From a virus, in IMG/VR virus record IMGVR_UViG_3300013109_000059, positions 18,732 through 82,731 of that record: 64,000 nt of DNA; one strand, 5' to 3'. Below, piece by piece: positions 1-7,624 of the stretch. The stretch's first letter is position 1. Every line of letters begins with the position of its first letter. Both the position numbers and the translations under genes were made by a program. The notes below the pieces were generated by a model, which saw nothing but the letters and a program-made list of their open reading frames with translations, searched no databases and was not told where the DNA came from.

Positions 1-62
1 CAAGCTGGTACCTGAAGTATTAAATCATCTGAAATTGGTATTTGATTTGTTTTATCAGCCAT
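1..62 (-). CDS. Partial N-terminus of an unknown protein (cut by window edge)
   Basis: Only the first 20 codons are inside the window; the product begins MADKTNQIPISDD and runs off the left edge. The start ATG overlaps the stop codon of the upstream 651-residue gene (TAATG), which suggests translational coupling in one minus-strand operon. A strong AGGAGG lies about 13 bases upstream of the ATG. Function cannot be judged from this fragment. Confidence 0.6.
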   Translation of the reverse strand, partial: MADKTNQIPISDDLILQVPA

Positions 63-2017
63 TATTCAACTGTTGCCTCCTCTTTTCCTAATAATTCAAC
101 TTTCTTTGCTTGTAACTTTTCTTGGTATGATAATAATTCATTTAATTCATCTTGTTGATCCATTAATAAGTTCTCTAAGTTTTGTCTTTGTTCATCTGTA
201 ATTTTTTCTCCCTCAATAACTTCACCAGTTTCAGGATCTGTCCAATCAGGTGCCATTCCATCTTTAGCATCTAATATTGCTTGTAACTCATCTGTAGATT
301 CTCTCATTTGTTTAATTTGCATCTCAACTATTTGGACATTAGATACAACATTACCTTCATTTATTTGTGATAACCTTTTGTCATGTATTGAAGCTCTGTG
401 TTCTTCCCAAAAAGTTTCAAATCTATTATCACCTTGTTCGTCACCATGAAAAAGTTTGCTTACGCCTCTACCAAATCTCATCAAACTTCCAGATAACGTT
501 CTAAATCCAGTTGCCATGCTACCAAATCCAGGTGTTAATAGCTCTTGCATTTCTTGGAATGCAATTGCCATATTATTCATTACTTCTATACTAGTATCTG
601 CATTATCAGCAAGATTTGCATAATAACCTGATGTTAATGTATCTGTGTCTGACATTAAAAACTCTTCAGCACCTGCCGCTGTTTTAGCTGATGCAAGTAA
701 TGCGTTAAGTGCTTCAAGGTTAGGATCACCTGCTGTTACTTTAAATGGTACATCTCTTATTAATTTAAAAAACTTCTTATAAGCATCTACTGTTTCTGCT
801 TCAGTTTTAAATTGCCCTGTACCTATTTTTTCAACAAGATCAATAAGTGCTTCTGACGCACCTGGAGCACCTTGTAAAGTTTCTATCATTGTTTTGCTTA
901 TATTATTTGCCGCTGTCTGATCAAAACTAATATCACCCACGAATCCTGTTATGACACTTTCCATGGCTCCAGCAAAATCTGCACCAAATAATTGTTCATT
1001 TAATACTCTAACAAGACCGGTTGCGTCTGAAATGTTTTTACTAGCTTGTTCGCCATATGTTTTTTCAATAAATGCTTTATTTTGCAACAACCCAACCCTT
1101 AAATCAACATTATTCCTTGCCTCATCTCTTAATCTTAATGCTTCTTCTCTTTGCATTCCAAAAACATCACCAGTAAATAATGCAAGGTTATTTGCTGATC
1201 TATATGAATCGATTACTCTTTTTCTACCAACTTCATTCATGGAAGTTAATTCTCCTAGCTGATATAATGTTTGTATTTCTTGAGCAATGAATCTAGTTTG
1301 GTCTTGTATTCCCATTCCAAAGTCTCTAAATGTTTTGTCTTGATCAATTTCTTTTGCAAACTCTGCTAATCTTAAAGCACCTTCGAATAAATTTTCTTCT
1401 GCTTGAACAAGAAACGGTTTAGACTCTGCCATTAAATCAGTAAAGTCTTTTAGTCCCATTCCTAAATCTCTAGTTGCAAATCTTAAGTTAGTCCAATGAT
1501 CTACATCACTTACTACTGCACCAAAGTCTATTAACTGTCTAGCTTGTTTTTCTTGCTCGGTTAATAACTTTGCAAAAATTATACCCATACCTGTTGCTAC
1601 TACAAGTGGAGTACCTGCATGTCTTGCCACCATTTTAAGACCCGAAGCCCATTTTCCCATTCCTGCTCCCATGTTTGACACACCTATACCAGCATTTGCC
1701 ATAATCTTTGCTGCCTCGTGTGCTAATTCAGCGGTAGCATTAACAGGATCACTGCTTTTCATTATTACATTCATTGCACCGCCTGCTACTTTTGTGGCTT
1801 TTACAGTAGCTTCACCGGATGCTGTAACTAGATCTTCTGCTTCTTCTGCGTCAGCACTTAATGCTCTTATAGACGCCGCATCTTTTTTACCTAGCACAGC
1901 CGCAATCATGGCCATAGTAGAATTGTTTATGGTCATGCTAGAGCTTACTTTTTCTAATGTAATCTCAGTTGCCCAAGGATACTGTTGATAAATTAGGTCT
2001 ATTTGTTGTTGGTCCAT
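62..2017 (-). CDS. Putative tail tape-measure-like structural protein
   Basis: This is a 651-residue protein with long helical, Ala-rich stretches, a glycine-rich hydrophobic segment near residues 105-155 (ending in GMGIIFAKLL) and a charged coiled-coil-like C-terminus. Those traits are typical of tail tape-measure proteins, which set tail length and are usually encoded next to their chaperones. Here the neighbour, across a 106-base divergent gap, is the gp26/gp51-like pair that plays the chaperone-like role in T4 relatives. No catalytic motif is visible. It lies on the strand opposite the rest of the tail genes, which is unusual. A late promoter octamer on the minus strand at 2076-2083 would drive it. 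The assignment rests on composition and context; another virion protein is possible. Confidence 0.45.
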   Translation of the reverse strand: MDQQQIDLIYQQYPWATEITLEKVSSSMTINNSTMAMIAAVLGKKDAASIRALSADAEEAEDLVTASGEATVKATKVAGGAMNVIMKSSDPVNATAELAHEAAKIMANAGIGVSNMGAGMGKWASGLKMVARHAGTPLVVATGMGIIFAKLLTEQEKQARQLIDFGAVVSDVDHWTNLRFATRDLGMGLKDFTDLMAESKPFLVQAEENLFEGALRLAEFAKEIDQDKTFRDFGMGIQDQTRFIAQEIQTLYQLGELTSMNEVGRKRVIDSYRSANNLALFTGDVFGMQREEALRLRDEARNNVDLRVGLLQNKAFIEKTYGEQASKNISDATGLVRVLNEQLFGADFAGAMESVITGFVGDISFDQTAANNISKTMIETLQGAPGASEALIDLVEKIGTGQFKTEAETVDAYKKFFKLIRDVPFKVTAGDPNLEALNALLASAKTAAGAEEFLMSDTDTLTSGYYANLADNADTSIEVMNNMAIAFQEMQELLTPGFGSMATGFRTLSGSLMRFGRGVSKLFHGDEQGDNRFETFWEEHRASIHDKRLSQINEGNVVSNVQIVEMQIKQMRESTDELQAILDAKDGMAPDWTDPETGEVIEGEKITDEQRQNLENLLMDQQDELNELLSYQEKLQAKKVELLGKEEATVE

Positions 2018-2046
2018 AATGCTTTATTAAGTGGTATTTTAATTCA

Positions 2047-2054
2047 GATAAATA
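2047..2054 (+). promoter_or_regulatory. T4-type late promoter (GATAAATA)
   Basis: The octamer GATAAATA differs from the T4 consensus TATAAATA only in the first base. It lies about 70 bases before the gp26-like gene at 2124. The sequence following it, CTATTGTA, resembles that after the other late octamers in this window. The phage's own gp55 would recognise it. Confidence 0.6.
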
Positions 2055-2075
2055 CTATTGTATATACGTTACTAC

Positions 2076-2083
2076 TATTTATG
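2076..2083 (-). promoter_or_regulatory. T4-type late promoter (CATAAATA), minus strand
   Basis: Read on the minus strand this is CATAAATAGTAG, matching the late octamers before gp25 and the 28.07 kb gene. It points toward the 651-residue gene starting at 2017. It lies just downstream of the oppositely oriented late octamer at 2047-2054, so the two promoters face each other and their transcripts would overlap by about 10 bases. Confidence 0.55.
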
Positions 2084-2123
2084 GAAATCATAATATACGT
2101 ATATAATTGGAGAAATACAAAAC

Positions 2124-2954
2124 ATGACAAACCCATTAATTCAAGCATATAGAAAGCCTGCTTTATACATTCCATTACCAAGTGGCGGTAAATTCTACAA
2201 AAAGAAGCCGAAACTTAGCATAGATAATGAACTGGCAGTATATGCTATGACAGCAAGGGATGAACTTATTACTAAAACCCCAGATGCTTTGTTTAACGGA
2301 GAAGCTACAATTAGTTTGATTAAAAGTTGTTGCCCTGATATTGTTGAACCAGAAACAATGCCAGTAAGCGACTTACTTGTAATCTTAGTAGGTATTAGAC
2401 AAGCAAGTTATGGAAAAAATATAGACATCGATGTTAAATGTCCTAAGTGTGAGTTTGATAATCAATTGCAATTAGATGCAAATATAATGTTATCAAACGC
2501 AAAAACTGGCACAATTGAGCAAAGTGTAACATTACCAAGTGATTTTAAAATTATTTGTAATCCATACACATTAAAAGATAGAACTATGTTACAAGTTCAA
2601 CAAATTAAACAAAACAAGATGATACAAGGATTGGCTAGTGAGAAACTAGAAGATGCCGAAAGACAAGATCTTTTTGGAAAAACATTTGTTGAAATTGCAG
2701 AACTTACTGTTAGTTTAATTACTAATAGTATTGTAAGTGTACAAGGTAAAGACACTGATGTTATCACAGATAAAGATACTATTAAAGAATGGCTACAAAA
2801 TATTACTAAAAATGATTACGAAGTAATCAGAACTAAAATAGAGGAACTAAGCGAAAGTGGCTTAGAAACTAAATTTGCTGCCAATTGTCAAGACTGTGGA
2901 CATAGTTGGAAGACTGGTGTGGACTTAGACGTCGCAAATTTTTTCGGGGGTTGA
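2124..2954 (+). CDS. 26: gp26-like baseplate hub assembly protein (T4_baseplate family)
   Basis: This 276-residue protein matches the gp26 family of T4-like phages: a conserved N-terminus with an IPLPSGGKFY stretch and two zinc-ribbon half sites, CPKCEF near residue 110 and CQDCGH near residue 255. T4 gp26 acts in baseplate hub assembly together with gp51, probably as a tail assembly factor rather than a major virion part. A GGAG lies 11 bases before the ATG. The end of the gene carries an AAATTTTTTC run exactly where a -1 slip would fuse it to the next reading frame, so a longer gp26-gp51-like product is likely made at some frequency. Confidence 0.8.
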   Translation: MTNPLIQAYRKPALYIPLPSGGKFYKKKPKLSIDNELAVYAMTARDELITKTPDALFNGEATISLIKSCCPDIVEPETMPVSDLLVILVGIRQASYGKNIDIDVKCPKCEFDNQLQLDANIMLSNAKTGTIEQSVTLPSDFKIICNPYTLKDRTMLQVQQIKQNKMIQGLASEKLEDAERQDLFGKTFVEIAELTVSLITNSIVSVQGKDTDVITDKDTIKEWLQNITKNDYEVIRTKIEELSESGLETKFAANCQDCGHSWKTGVDLDVANFFGG

Positions 2955-3178
2955 TAGCTTCTCGTCAACCCGAAGACATTGTAAAATTAGTTGAACAGTA
3001 TAATAAGGATTTAGAAACTACAGAAGGTAGCTACTTAGATGTAGTTATTCGTAGTGAAGGTGCGGTTAGTTATAAAGACATTCTGCAAATGCCTGTGAGC
3101 AGTATTAAACTCTTAATAGAACGTATGAATAGTCGTGTTGAGGAAATTAATAAAGCAAGAAAAGGTAATAGACGTTAG
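2906..3178 (+). CDS. gp51-like hub assembly factor, probably made as a -1 frameshift extension of gp26
   Basis: The open frame overlaps the end of the gp26-like gene in the -1 frame. It has only TTG codons as possible starts (2906, or 2951 overlapping the gp26 stop) and no convincing ribosome binding site. The conserved-looking part starts after the overlap (ASRQPEDIVKLVEQ) and is helical and charged, ending in a basic tail. Position directly after gp26 fits gp51, the T4 hub assembly factor. I favour synthesis as a gp26-gp51 fusion through the slippery site; independent TTG initiation is the alternative. Its 3-prime end overlaps the convergent gene at 3175 by four bases. Confidence 0.6.
   Translation: MEDWCGLRRRKFFRGLIASRQPEDIVKLVEQYNKDLETTEGSYLDVVIRSEGAVSYKDILQMPVSSIKLLIERMNSRVEEINKARKGNRR
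2936..2945 (+). promoter_or_regulatory. Probable -1 programmed ribosomal frameshift site
   Basis: In the gp26-like frame the codons are GCA AAT TTT TTC GGG GGT TGA. The run contains two canonical X-XXY-YYZ heptamers, A-AAT-TTT (2936-2942) and T-TTT-TTC (2939-2945). A -1 slip on either passes the TGA at 2952 and enters the downstream 90-codon frame, which has no ATG start. This is the arrangement of tape-measure chaperone pairs such as lambda G/GT. Confidence 0.6.
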
Positions 3179-3618
3179 TGGCCTGTTATTAAATTATAAT
3201 AATCTTCTGGCCAACTGTCATAATATGTGGTGTTTTTGTGTAAATGTTTACGTTTTTCATGTAAATCGCTTTTTCTTTGAACAAACACACAGTCAGTAAA
3301 GTTCTTTACAAAATGTCCACTTGTTCTTGTACTAGTAAAATATAATAAGTGAGGATGTTTTTCTCTAAGCTCTGCACAAGTCTTTTCTATAAAAGACATA
3401 TCATCTACATCACCCAACCAACAAATAGCCATTTGGTACTTAACATGGTCAAATGATTCTAAAGCCAGAACATTGTCACGTGCATCAACAAACTGTAATG
3501 CATTTTTAATTCTTGCACTTTTTGCATACGGACATATAGGATATCCATCATCCTTTAAAGGCTCAACTGATTCTTCTGCAAACTTTAAAAATTTAATCCG
3601 AAATTCGTCCAACGTCAT
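3175..3618 (-). CDS. Conserved hypothetical late protein, 147 aa
   Basis: I do not recognise this gene. The product is soluble, rich in His and Lys toward the C-terminus, and has a CPYAK motif near residue 29 that recalls the CPFAK motif of some bacterial DUF1415 proteins, although the rest does not match. A minus-strand late octamer at 3714-3721 would start a transcript with a roughly 90-base leader holding two stable hairpins. It therefore probably belongs to the late, virion-related class. Confidence 0.6.
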   Translation of the reverse strand: MTLDEFRIKFLKFAEESVEPLKDDGYPICPYAKSARIKNALQFVDARDNVLALESFDHVKYQMAICWLGDVDDMSFIEKTCAELREKHPHLLYFTSTRTSGHFVKNFTDCVFVQRKSDLHEKRKHLHKNTTYYDSWPEDYYNLITGH

Positions 3619-3640
3619 GTATATGTTTTCCTGATATAAT

Positions 3641-3684
3641 TGATGTCTTCGACATCATCAACTTCGCAAAGCTAATCGCTTTGC
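3641..3684 (-). promoter_or_regulatory. Two hairpins in the 5-prime leader of the 147-aa gene
   Basis: Two perfect 7-bp stems lie between the late octamer and the ATG: TGATGTC/GACATCA with a 3-base loop (3641-3657) and GCAAAGC/GCTTTGC with a 5-base loop (3666-3684). They could stabilise the message or control translation. That role is inference. Confidence 0.45.
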
Positions 3685-3713
3685 TCGTTGTTGTTGCTTA
3701 CGCTTTATACACT

Positions 3714-3721
3714 TATTTATG
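3714..3721 (-). promoter_or_regulatory. T4-type late promoter (CATAAATA), minus strand
   Basis: The minus strand reads CATAAATAAGTGTA, nearly the same as the late promoter at 63568 (TATAAATAAGTGTA). It points toward the gene starting at 3618. Confidence 0.6.
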
Positions 3722-3804
3722 TTAATTTATATTGAATTTAAATGACTACTTGACAAGATGCTTTATTCACACTTAGCCTTATACAGGCCAAGTGTAAATT
3801 GTTC

Positions 3805-3832
3805 TTGACATAGAACTCTACCCACAGATACT
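3805..3832 (+). promoter_or_regulatory. Candidate sigma70 promoter of a non-coding RNA
   Basis: TTGACA (3805-3810) is followed after 16 bases by GATACT (3827-3832). The only sequence downstream on this strand is non-coding, for about 400 bases before the convergent GIY-YIG gene. The -35 box also sits in a small GTTCT/AGAAC inverted repeat. Confidence 0.4.
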
Positions 3833-3837
3833 ATAGT

Positions 3838-4170
3838 AAACCTAGTTTAGCACCTAGGAAGGGCGGTTACGCGGTACCCTTATTACATACTGCTTTATAA
3901 CGCAGAAACACCCATTGCCATAGTATCAACTTTGGGTTGTCCTCAAGTTCCAAATTGTCAGGAGAGCTTGATCATTTTGATTTGTCAAATCAGTGCATTG
4001 ACTTATAGGCACACCAGTTCTGGTCACAATGAAGTAACCTCAAGGTGAGTCGAGCGAATCTCGACCAATCAGGGCCTTGTAGCCTATGTTAGTTTTTATT
4101 AGCCTAAAATTGTATTTGAGTTGGAGCCGGACTTTAAGTCTGTATGAGTTTTGGTTTTACACTATTAGTT
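3838..4170 (+). ncRNA. Candidate structured non-coding RNA in a 630-base gap
   Basis: The gap from 3619 to 4247 has no credible coding frame but is full of short perfect inverted repeats. Inside this span are CCTAG/CTAGG (3841-3858), a GC-rich GGGCGG...TACCC element (3859-3878), CTGC/GCAG (3890-3905), TGATTTG/CAAATCA (3978-3992), ACCAG/CTGGT (4012-4023), GTCGAG/CTCGAC (4049-4065) and GACTT/AAGTC (4130-4140). A further strong hairpin, ACACTT-GCCT/AGGC-AAGTGT, lies just upstream at 3767-3796. I checked for tRNA, tmRNA, RNase P RNA and SRP RNA signatures and saw none. The plus strand is preferred because of the promoter at 3805; the minus strand is possible. The 3-prime end is a guess. Confidence 0.4.
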
Positions 4171-4247
4171 ATCTTATGCTTTAATTATTAGCTGATAATA
4201 AAGTTAAAACGCTACTTTTGTTATAATAACAAAAATTTAATACGTTG

Positions 4248-4694
4248 TCAACCTTTCTTTAAGTGTTCCGTAAGAATTTTTGAACTACCCACCCTTACGT
4301 TAATAATGCCGTTATAGTATTCATCGGTTTCTAATACTCTACGGTCAAATTGTTCTTTTGCTTCCATGTAACTTAATACACCTTTACTAGGACAATAATG
4401 TAAAATTTCTCTAGTAAATTTATTTGAACCAAGTGTTAGGACATCTGCGTTTAAATGATCTGATGACCCCCAATAGTCTTGCCAATCACTTTCTTTATAT
4501 CCACGTCTTTTATTCTTTTTACCTTTAAGTGGTGGCTTAGTTGTTTTAAATCTTGCTAGTTTTTTACCTATGTATTTTTTATTGTTAGTAAGATTTGTAA
4601 TTACATATACAAATCCTTCGCAATCATTAGGTAATTCATTGACTATTTTATTTTTATATGTCCATGGACAATTATTCTTCTTTGACCCATTCAT
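4248..4694 (-). CDS. GIY-YIG endonuclease, SegE-like
   Basis: The 148-residue product has the GIY-YIG nuclease core as GFVYVITNL (residues 27-35) followed by KKYIGKK (residues 39-45), then a basic stretch (KGKKNKRRGYKESDW) typical of the SegE-like phage subgroup. These free-standing enzymes cut DNA to spread into related phages. It overlaps the 52-codon gene upstream by 23 bases and sits at the end of the gp55-gp47-gp46 operon. Downstream lies the folded non-coding gap, a usual neighbourhood for homing endonucleases. The downstream catalytic Arg/Glu cannot be assigned with certainty. Confidence 0.75.
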   Translation of the reverse strand: MNGSKKNNCPWTYKNKIVNELPNDCEGFVYVITNLTNNKKYIGKKLARFKTTKPPLKGKKNKRRGYKESDWQDYWGSSDHLNADVLTLGSNKFTREILHYCPSKGVLSYMEAKEQFDRRVLETDEYYNGIINVRVGSSKILTEHLKKG

Positions 4695-4830
4695 TTATTG
4701 TTTTCCTAATCAAGTCTAAAGTATCTATACCTAGTTCGTCCTTTTTTATTGTTTCCGGTGCATGTAATAATACATAAGTCCATTTTTCGTGTAATTCTAA
4801 TTCTTCTTGTTTGTTATATGTATTACGCAT
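4672..4830 (-). CDS. Small hypothetical protein, 52 aa
   Basis: A 52-codon frame (begins MRNTYNKQEELELHEKW) starts inside the last codons of gp46 (GATGCGTAAT) and ends 23 bases inside the GIY-YIG gene. The tight overlap on both sides and the acidic, clearly protein-like composition support a real coupled gene. I do not recognise it. Confidence 0.6.
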   Translation of the reverse strand: MRNTYNKQEELELHEKWTYVLLHAPETIKKDELGIDTLDLIRKTINEWVKEE

Positions 4831-6601
4831 CAATTACTTCTACTTCAGTGTCAAATGTAGTGAAGCCATTTTCTTTAGTAACTTGTAGCACTCTGCTAAC
4901 TCTACCTACTAATTCATCTCTGTGTGAAATAAGTAAAATATTCTTATTTCTATCACGTTCAAATTTCTTTAACACACCTAATGCACTATCAACACCAACT
5001 GTGTCCATACCACTATCAACAAGTTCGTCTATACAAACAAAGTTAATAGGATGATTCATACTTTCAAATACATCACGGAATGCCCAACTAAGTCCAAGTA
5101 TAAGTCTATTACGTTCTCCCCTTGATAAATTATCAAAATCTAAATCTTGACCAAGTTGTGTAATAGTTACAGTTAAGTCACTTTGAAATTCTACTTCATG
5201 CGGTAAACCTAGTCGTGTAATATAATATTCTAAACGTGTGTTTAAAAATTGTAAGTTTTGTTCAATAATCTTTTTACGAATAAAACTATCTTTGTTAGTT
5301 AATAGTTTTAATAAAAAGTCTTGATGTTCTCTTAATTCTTCAAGTGTATTTACTTCTTCCCAATCTACATCTTGTAATCCTGTATTTTTTAAAACATCAA
5401 TTTGTTCTATATACGGATTAGTTTCGTTTGCGGCATTAGTCATTGATGATTGTAACTTATCTATTTTACTTTGATGCTTATATGCTTCTTGTAAGGTATT
5501 ATATTCAATTGTGGGAGCATTTCCAATTTCACCAATGGCAGTAATTGCATTTGTGTACGATTCAATTAATTCGTTCTCTTCAGTAATTTGAGTTTGACTT
5601 TCATTTACAAGTTCTGTTTTTTGAGAAACTATTTTATCATGTTGTTCATCATGAATATCTTGTCCACATGCATAACATTTATGTTCTAATGTAGCAGTTA
5701 AATCTTCTTGTGCCTTATCTAAACGTTTCTGTTCACGTTCAGAACTACTTGTAAGTCTAGCTATTTCAGCATTTAAAGTATCTATTTGGCCTTTCTTTTC
5801 ATTAAATTCAGCAAACTCTTCGTGTGCTTTTATTTCTTTATCAATGTCAATATGTTCTAATGCTTGTATCTCACTAGTATATTCTTGAATACGTCCTTCT
5901 AGTTGTGAAGCCCATGTCTTTTCTCTACGTTCAAGATCTTTAATACTATTATTAATACGTTCGTTTGCATCTTCTACTCCTTTAAGTCTATATGTTTCTT
6001 CAGTTATTCTGTCTTTAGTATTTTTTAATAGTTCTTTAAGTATATCAGCCTTCTCACTAAGTTTAGTAATTCCTAACAATTGCTCAATCATGTCACGTTG
6101 ATCATTTGCTCTCATACTTAAAAATGGTTCAGTGTATGTATTCAGTGCAATAATATGCTTAAACATATTATGAGTCATACCAAGTGTTTGTTCAATTACG
6201 TGTTGGCTTTCTCTGCCTTGTCCTTGCATTTCATCTGTAATGCCGTCGTCATTGCTATCTACGTCATTAACTAGATATTTAAATACATTGGGTTTGCGTC
6301 CACGCTCAATACGATAATTTACACTGTCTATTTCAAAATCAACAGTGACCATCATATTTTTATTATTAGTTTTATTAACTAAGTTATCTTTTTTAATACT
6401 GTATAATGCACTGCCAAACAATGCATAACTTAATGCATTAATAATTGTCGTCTTACCTGTACCATTACGTGAGCCATCACCACCTAAATCTAAGTTATTA
6501 CCTAATACAAGTGTTAGCCCAGCATCATCAAAGTGAACAGCCTGTGTGACATTGCCCACACTCATAAAGTTCTTTACGGTGATATTTTTAATTATTAGCA
6601 T
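4823..6601 (-). CDS. 46: Recombination endonuclease subunit gp46 (Rad50/SbcC-like ATPase)
   Basis: This 592-residue SMC-type ATPase is the partner of gp47 in the T4 recombination nuclease that resects double-strand ends for recombination-dependent replication. The Walker A motif NGTGKTT is near residue 50, followed by two coiled-coil arms around a CYAC zinc hook near residue 310. The ABC signature LSRGERN is near residue 490 and Walker B (FVCIDEL) near 520. The order and about 590-residue length fit T4 gp46 (560). It starts directly after the gp47 stop and shares its sigma70-driven operon. Confidence 0.95.
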   Translation of the reverse strand: MLIIKNITVKNFMSVGNVTQAVHFDDAGLTLVLGNNLDLGGDGSRNGTGKTTIINALSYALFGSALYSIKKDNLVNKTNNKNMMVTVDFEIDSVNYRIERGRKPNVFKYLVNDVDSNDDGITDEMQGQGRESQHVIEQTLGMTHNMFKHIIALNTYTEPFLSMRANDQRDMIEQLLGITKLSEKADILKELLKNTKDRITEETYRLKGVEDANERINNSIKDLERREKTWASQLEGRIQEYTSEIQALEHIDIDKEIKAHEEFAEFNEKKGQIDTLNAEIARLTSSSEREQKRLDKAQEDLTATLEHKCYACGQDIHDEQHDKIVSQKTELVNESQTQITEENELIESYTNAITAIGEIGNAPTIEYNTLQEAYKHQSKIDKLQSSMTNAANETNPYIEQIDVLKNTGLQDVDWEEVNTLEELREHQDFLLKLLTNKDSFIRKKIIEQNLQFLNTRLEYYITRLGLPHEVEFQSDLTVTITQLGQDLDFDNLSRGERNRLILGLSWAFRDVFESMNHPINFVCIDELVDSGMDTVGVDSALGVLKKFERDRNKNILLISHRDELVGRVSRVLQVTKENGFTTFDTEVEVIDA

Positions 6602-7624
6602 TTATGTTGTTAGTCCTCTGTAAATATCTACTAGTAGTTGCTTTTTAATAGTATCACTTTGTACTGAGTTAAGTTGCGACAGTACAATGCTATCTACGTT
6701 TTCTACTTGGATATCAACTCCTTTATTCCAGTCTTGTGTATGTTCTTCTTTTTTGCTAGGCATAAGAGCAATCTCACGTAAGTTGTATTGTTTAATAAAT
6801 GTTTCTTTAATAAAGTTTGCTTCTTCGTATGTAATACCAACATCTAATGTAACACGGCAATGTGTTTTATCAGATAAGTATTTGTCTGGGTTATCTATTA
6901 ATTTACTTAATGTTAAAGTTCTATACTTAGGAGCATCTGGCCATGCTAGATATTCTATATTGCCATCCCAATCTAAAAACATGCATCCTCTGTCGTCGTC
7001 CCATGTATCAGCATAGTTATGTGGGAAACAATTGCCTGGGTAAATTACATTGCCACGTTTTTGTCTTTTATGAAAGTGTCCACTAAAAACCATCTCAGGT
7101 TTTGATAAGTCTTCTGCTTTAAGACCTCCTGTGTCTGGCATTTGTACAAGGGCATTCATATAAAAGTCTGGCAATTCAAAATGACCAAACATAAATTTAC
7201 ATTCAATTTGTTTTAACTTTTTCCATTCGTCATCACATAGCCAAGGAATAAATGCTACGCCATCTTCAATAAGCATTTCCTTGTTTACCATTCTAATTTT
7301 TTTGAAGTCCTCAATCATTGATAAACTATGAATCTCACGCTTTTCACGATAATATAAATCATGATTACCAGTGATCATTATAATCTCATCAAAGTTCTCA
7401 TTAAGTCTTCGTAAGTTACTAGTGGTATAATTTAGTGTGCTAACATTGATACTAGCACGATTGTGATGCCAATCTCCTAAGAAGAAACATTTTTTAATGC
7501 CTCTTTTATGAGCTTCAGCAATCATCCATATGATAAAATCTTCACAATCCTGGTTATGATATCTACTGTTATTCTTCATGCCAAAGTGAATATCAGTAAA
7601 GATCACTGCTTTGTCAAAAAACAT
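6602..7624 (-). CDS. 47: Recombination endonuclease subunit gp47 (Mre11/SbcD-like)
   Basis: The 340-residue product shows the calcineurin-type metallophosphoesterase motifs in order: FTDIHFG near residue 10, GDWHH near residue 50, GNHDLYY near residue 86 and GHFHKR near residue 181. With gp46 it forms the Mn-dependent exo/endonuclease that processes DNA ends. It sits between gp55 and gp46 with no intergenic space, the same pairing as in T4. Confidence 0.95.
   Translation of the reverse strand: MFFDKAVIFTDIHFGMKNNSRYHNQDCEDFIIWMIAEAHKRGIKKCFFLGDWHHNRASINVSTLNYTTSNLRRLNENFDEIIMITGNHDLYYREKREIHSLSMIEDFKKIRMVNKEMLIEDGVAFIPWLCDDEWKKLKQIECKFMFGHFELPDFYMNALVQMPDTGGLKAEDLSKPEMVFSGHFHKRQKRGNVIYPGNCFPHNYADTWDDDRGCMFLDWDGNIEYLAWPDAPKYRTLTLSKLIDNPDKYLSDKTHCRVTLDVGITYEEANFIKETFIKQYNLREIALMPSKKEEHTQDWNKGVDIQVENVDSIVLSQLNSVQSDTIKKQLLVDIYRGLTT

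Noticed and set aside
951-1262. Plus-strand reading frames inside the 651-aa gene (951-1262 and 1671-1988)
   Set aside because: Antisense shadows of a minus-strand gene with good codon pattern; no ribosome binding site or family resemblance.
3838-4170. tRNA, tmRNA or RNase P RNA in the folded gap
   Set aside because: A GACTTTAAGTC hairpin and a GTCGAG...CTCGAC stem looked tRNA-like, but no acceptor stem, T-loop (TTCRA) or conserved core of the larger RNAs could be found.
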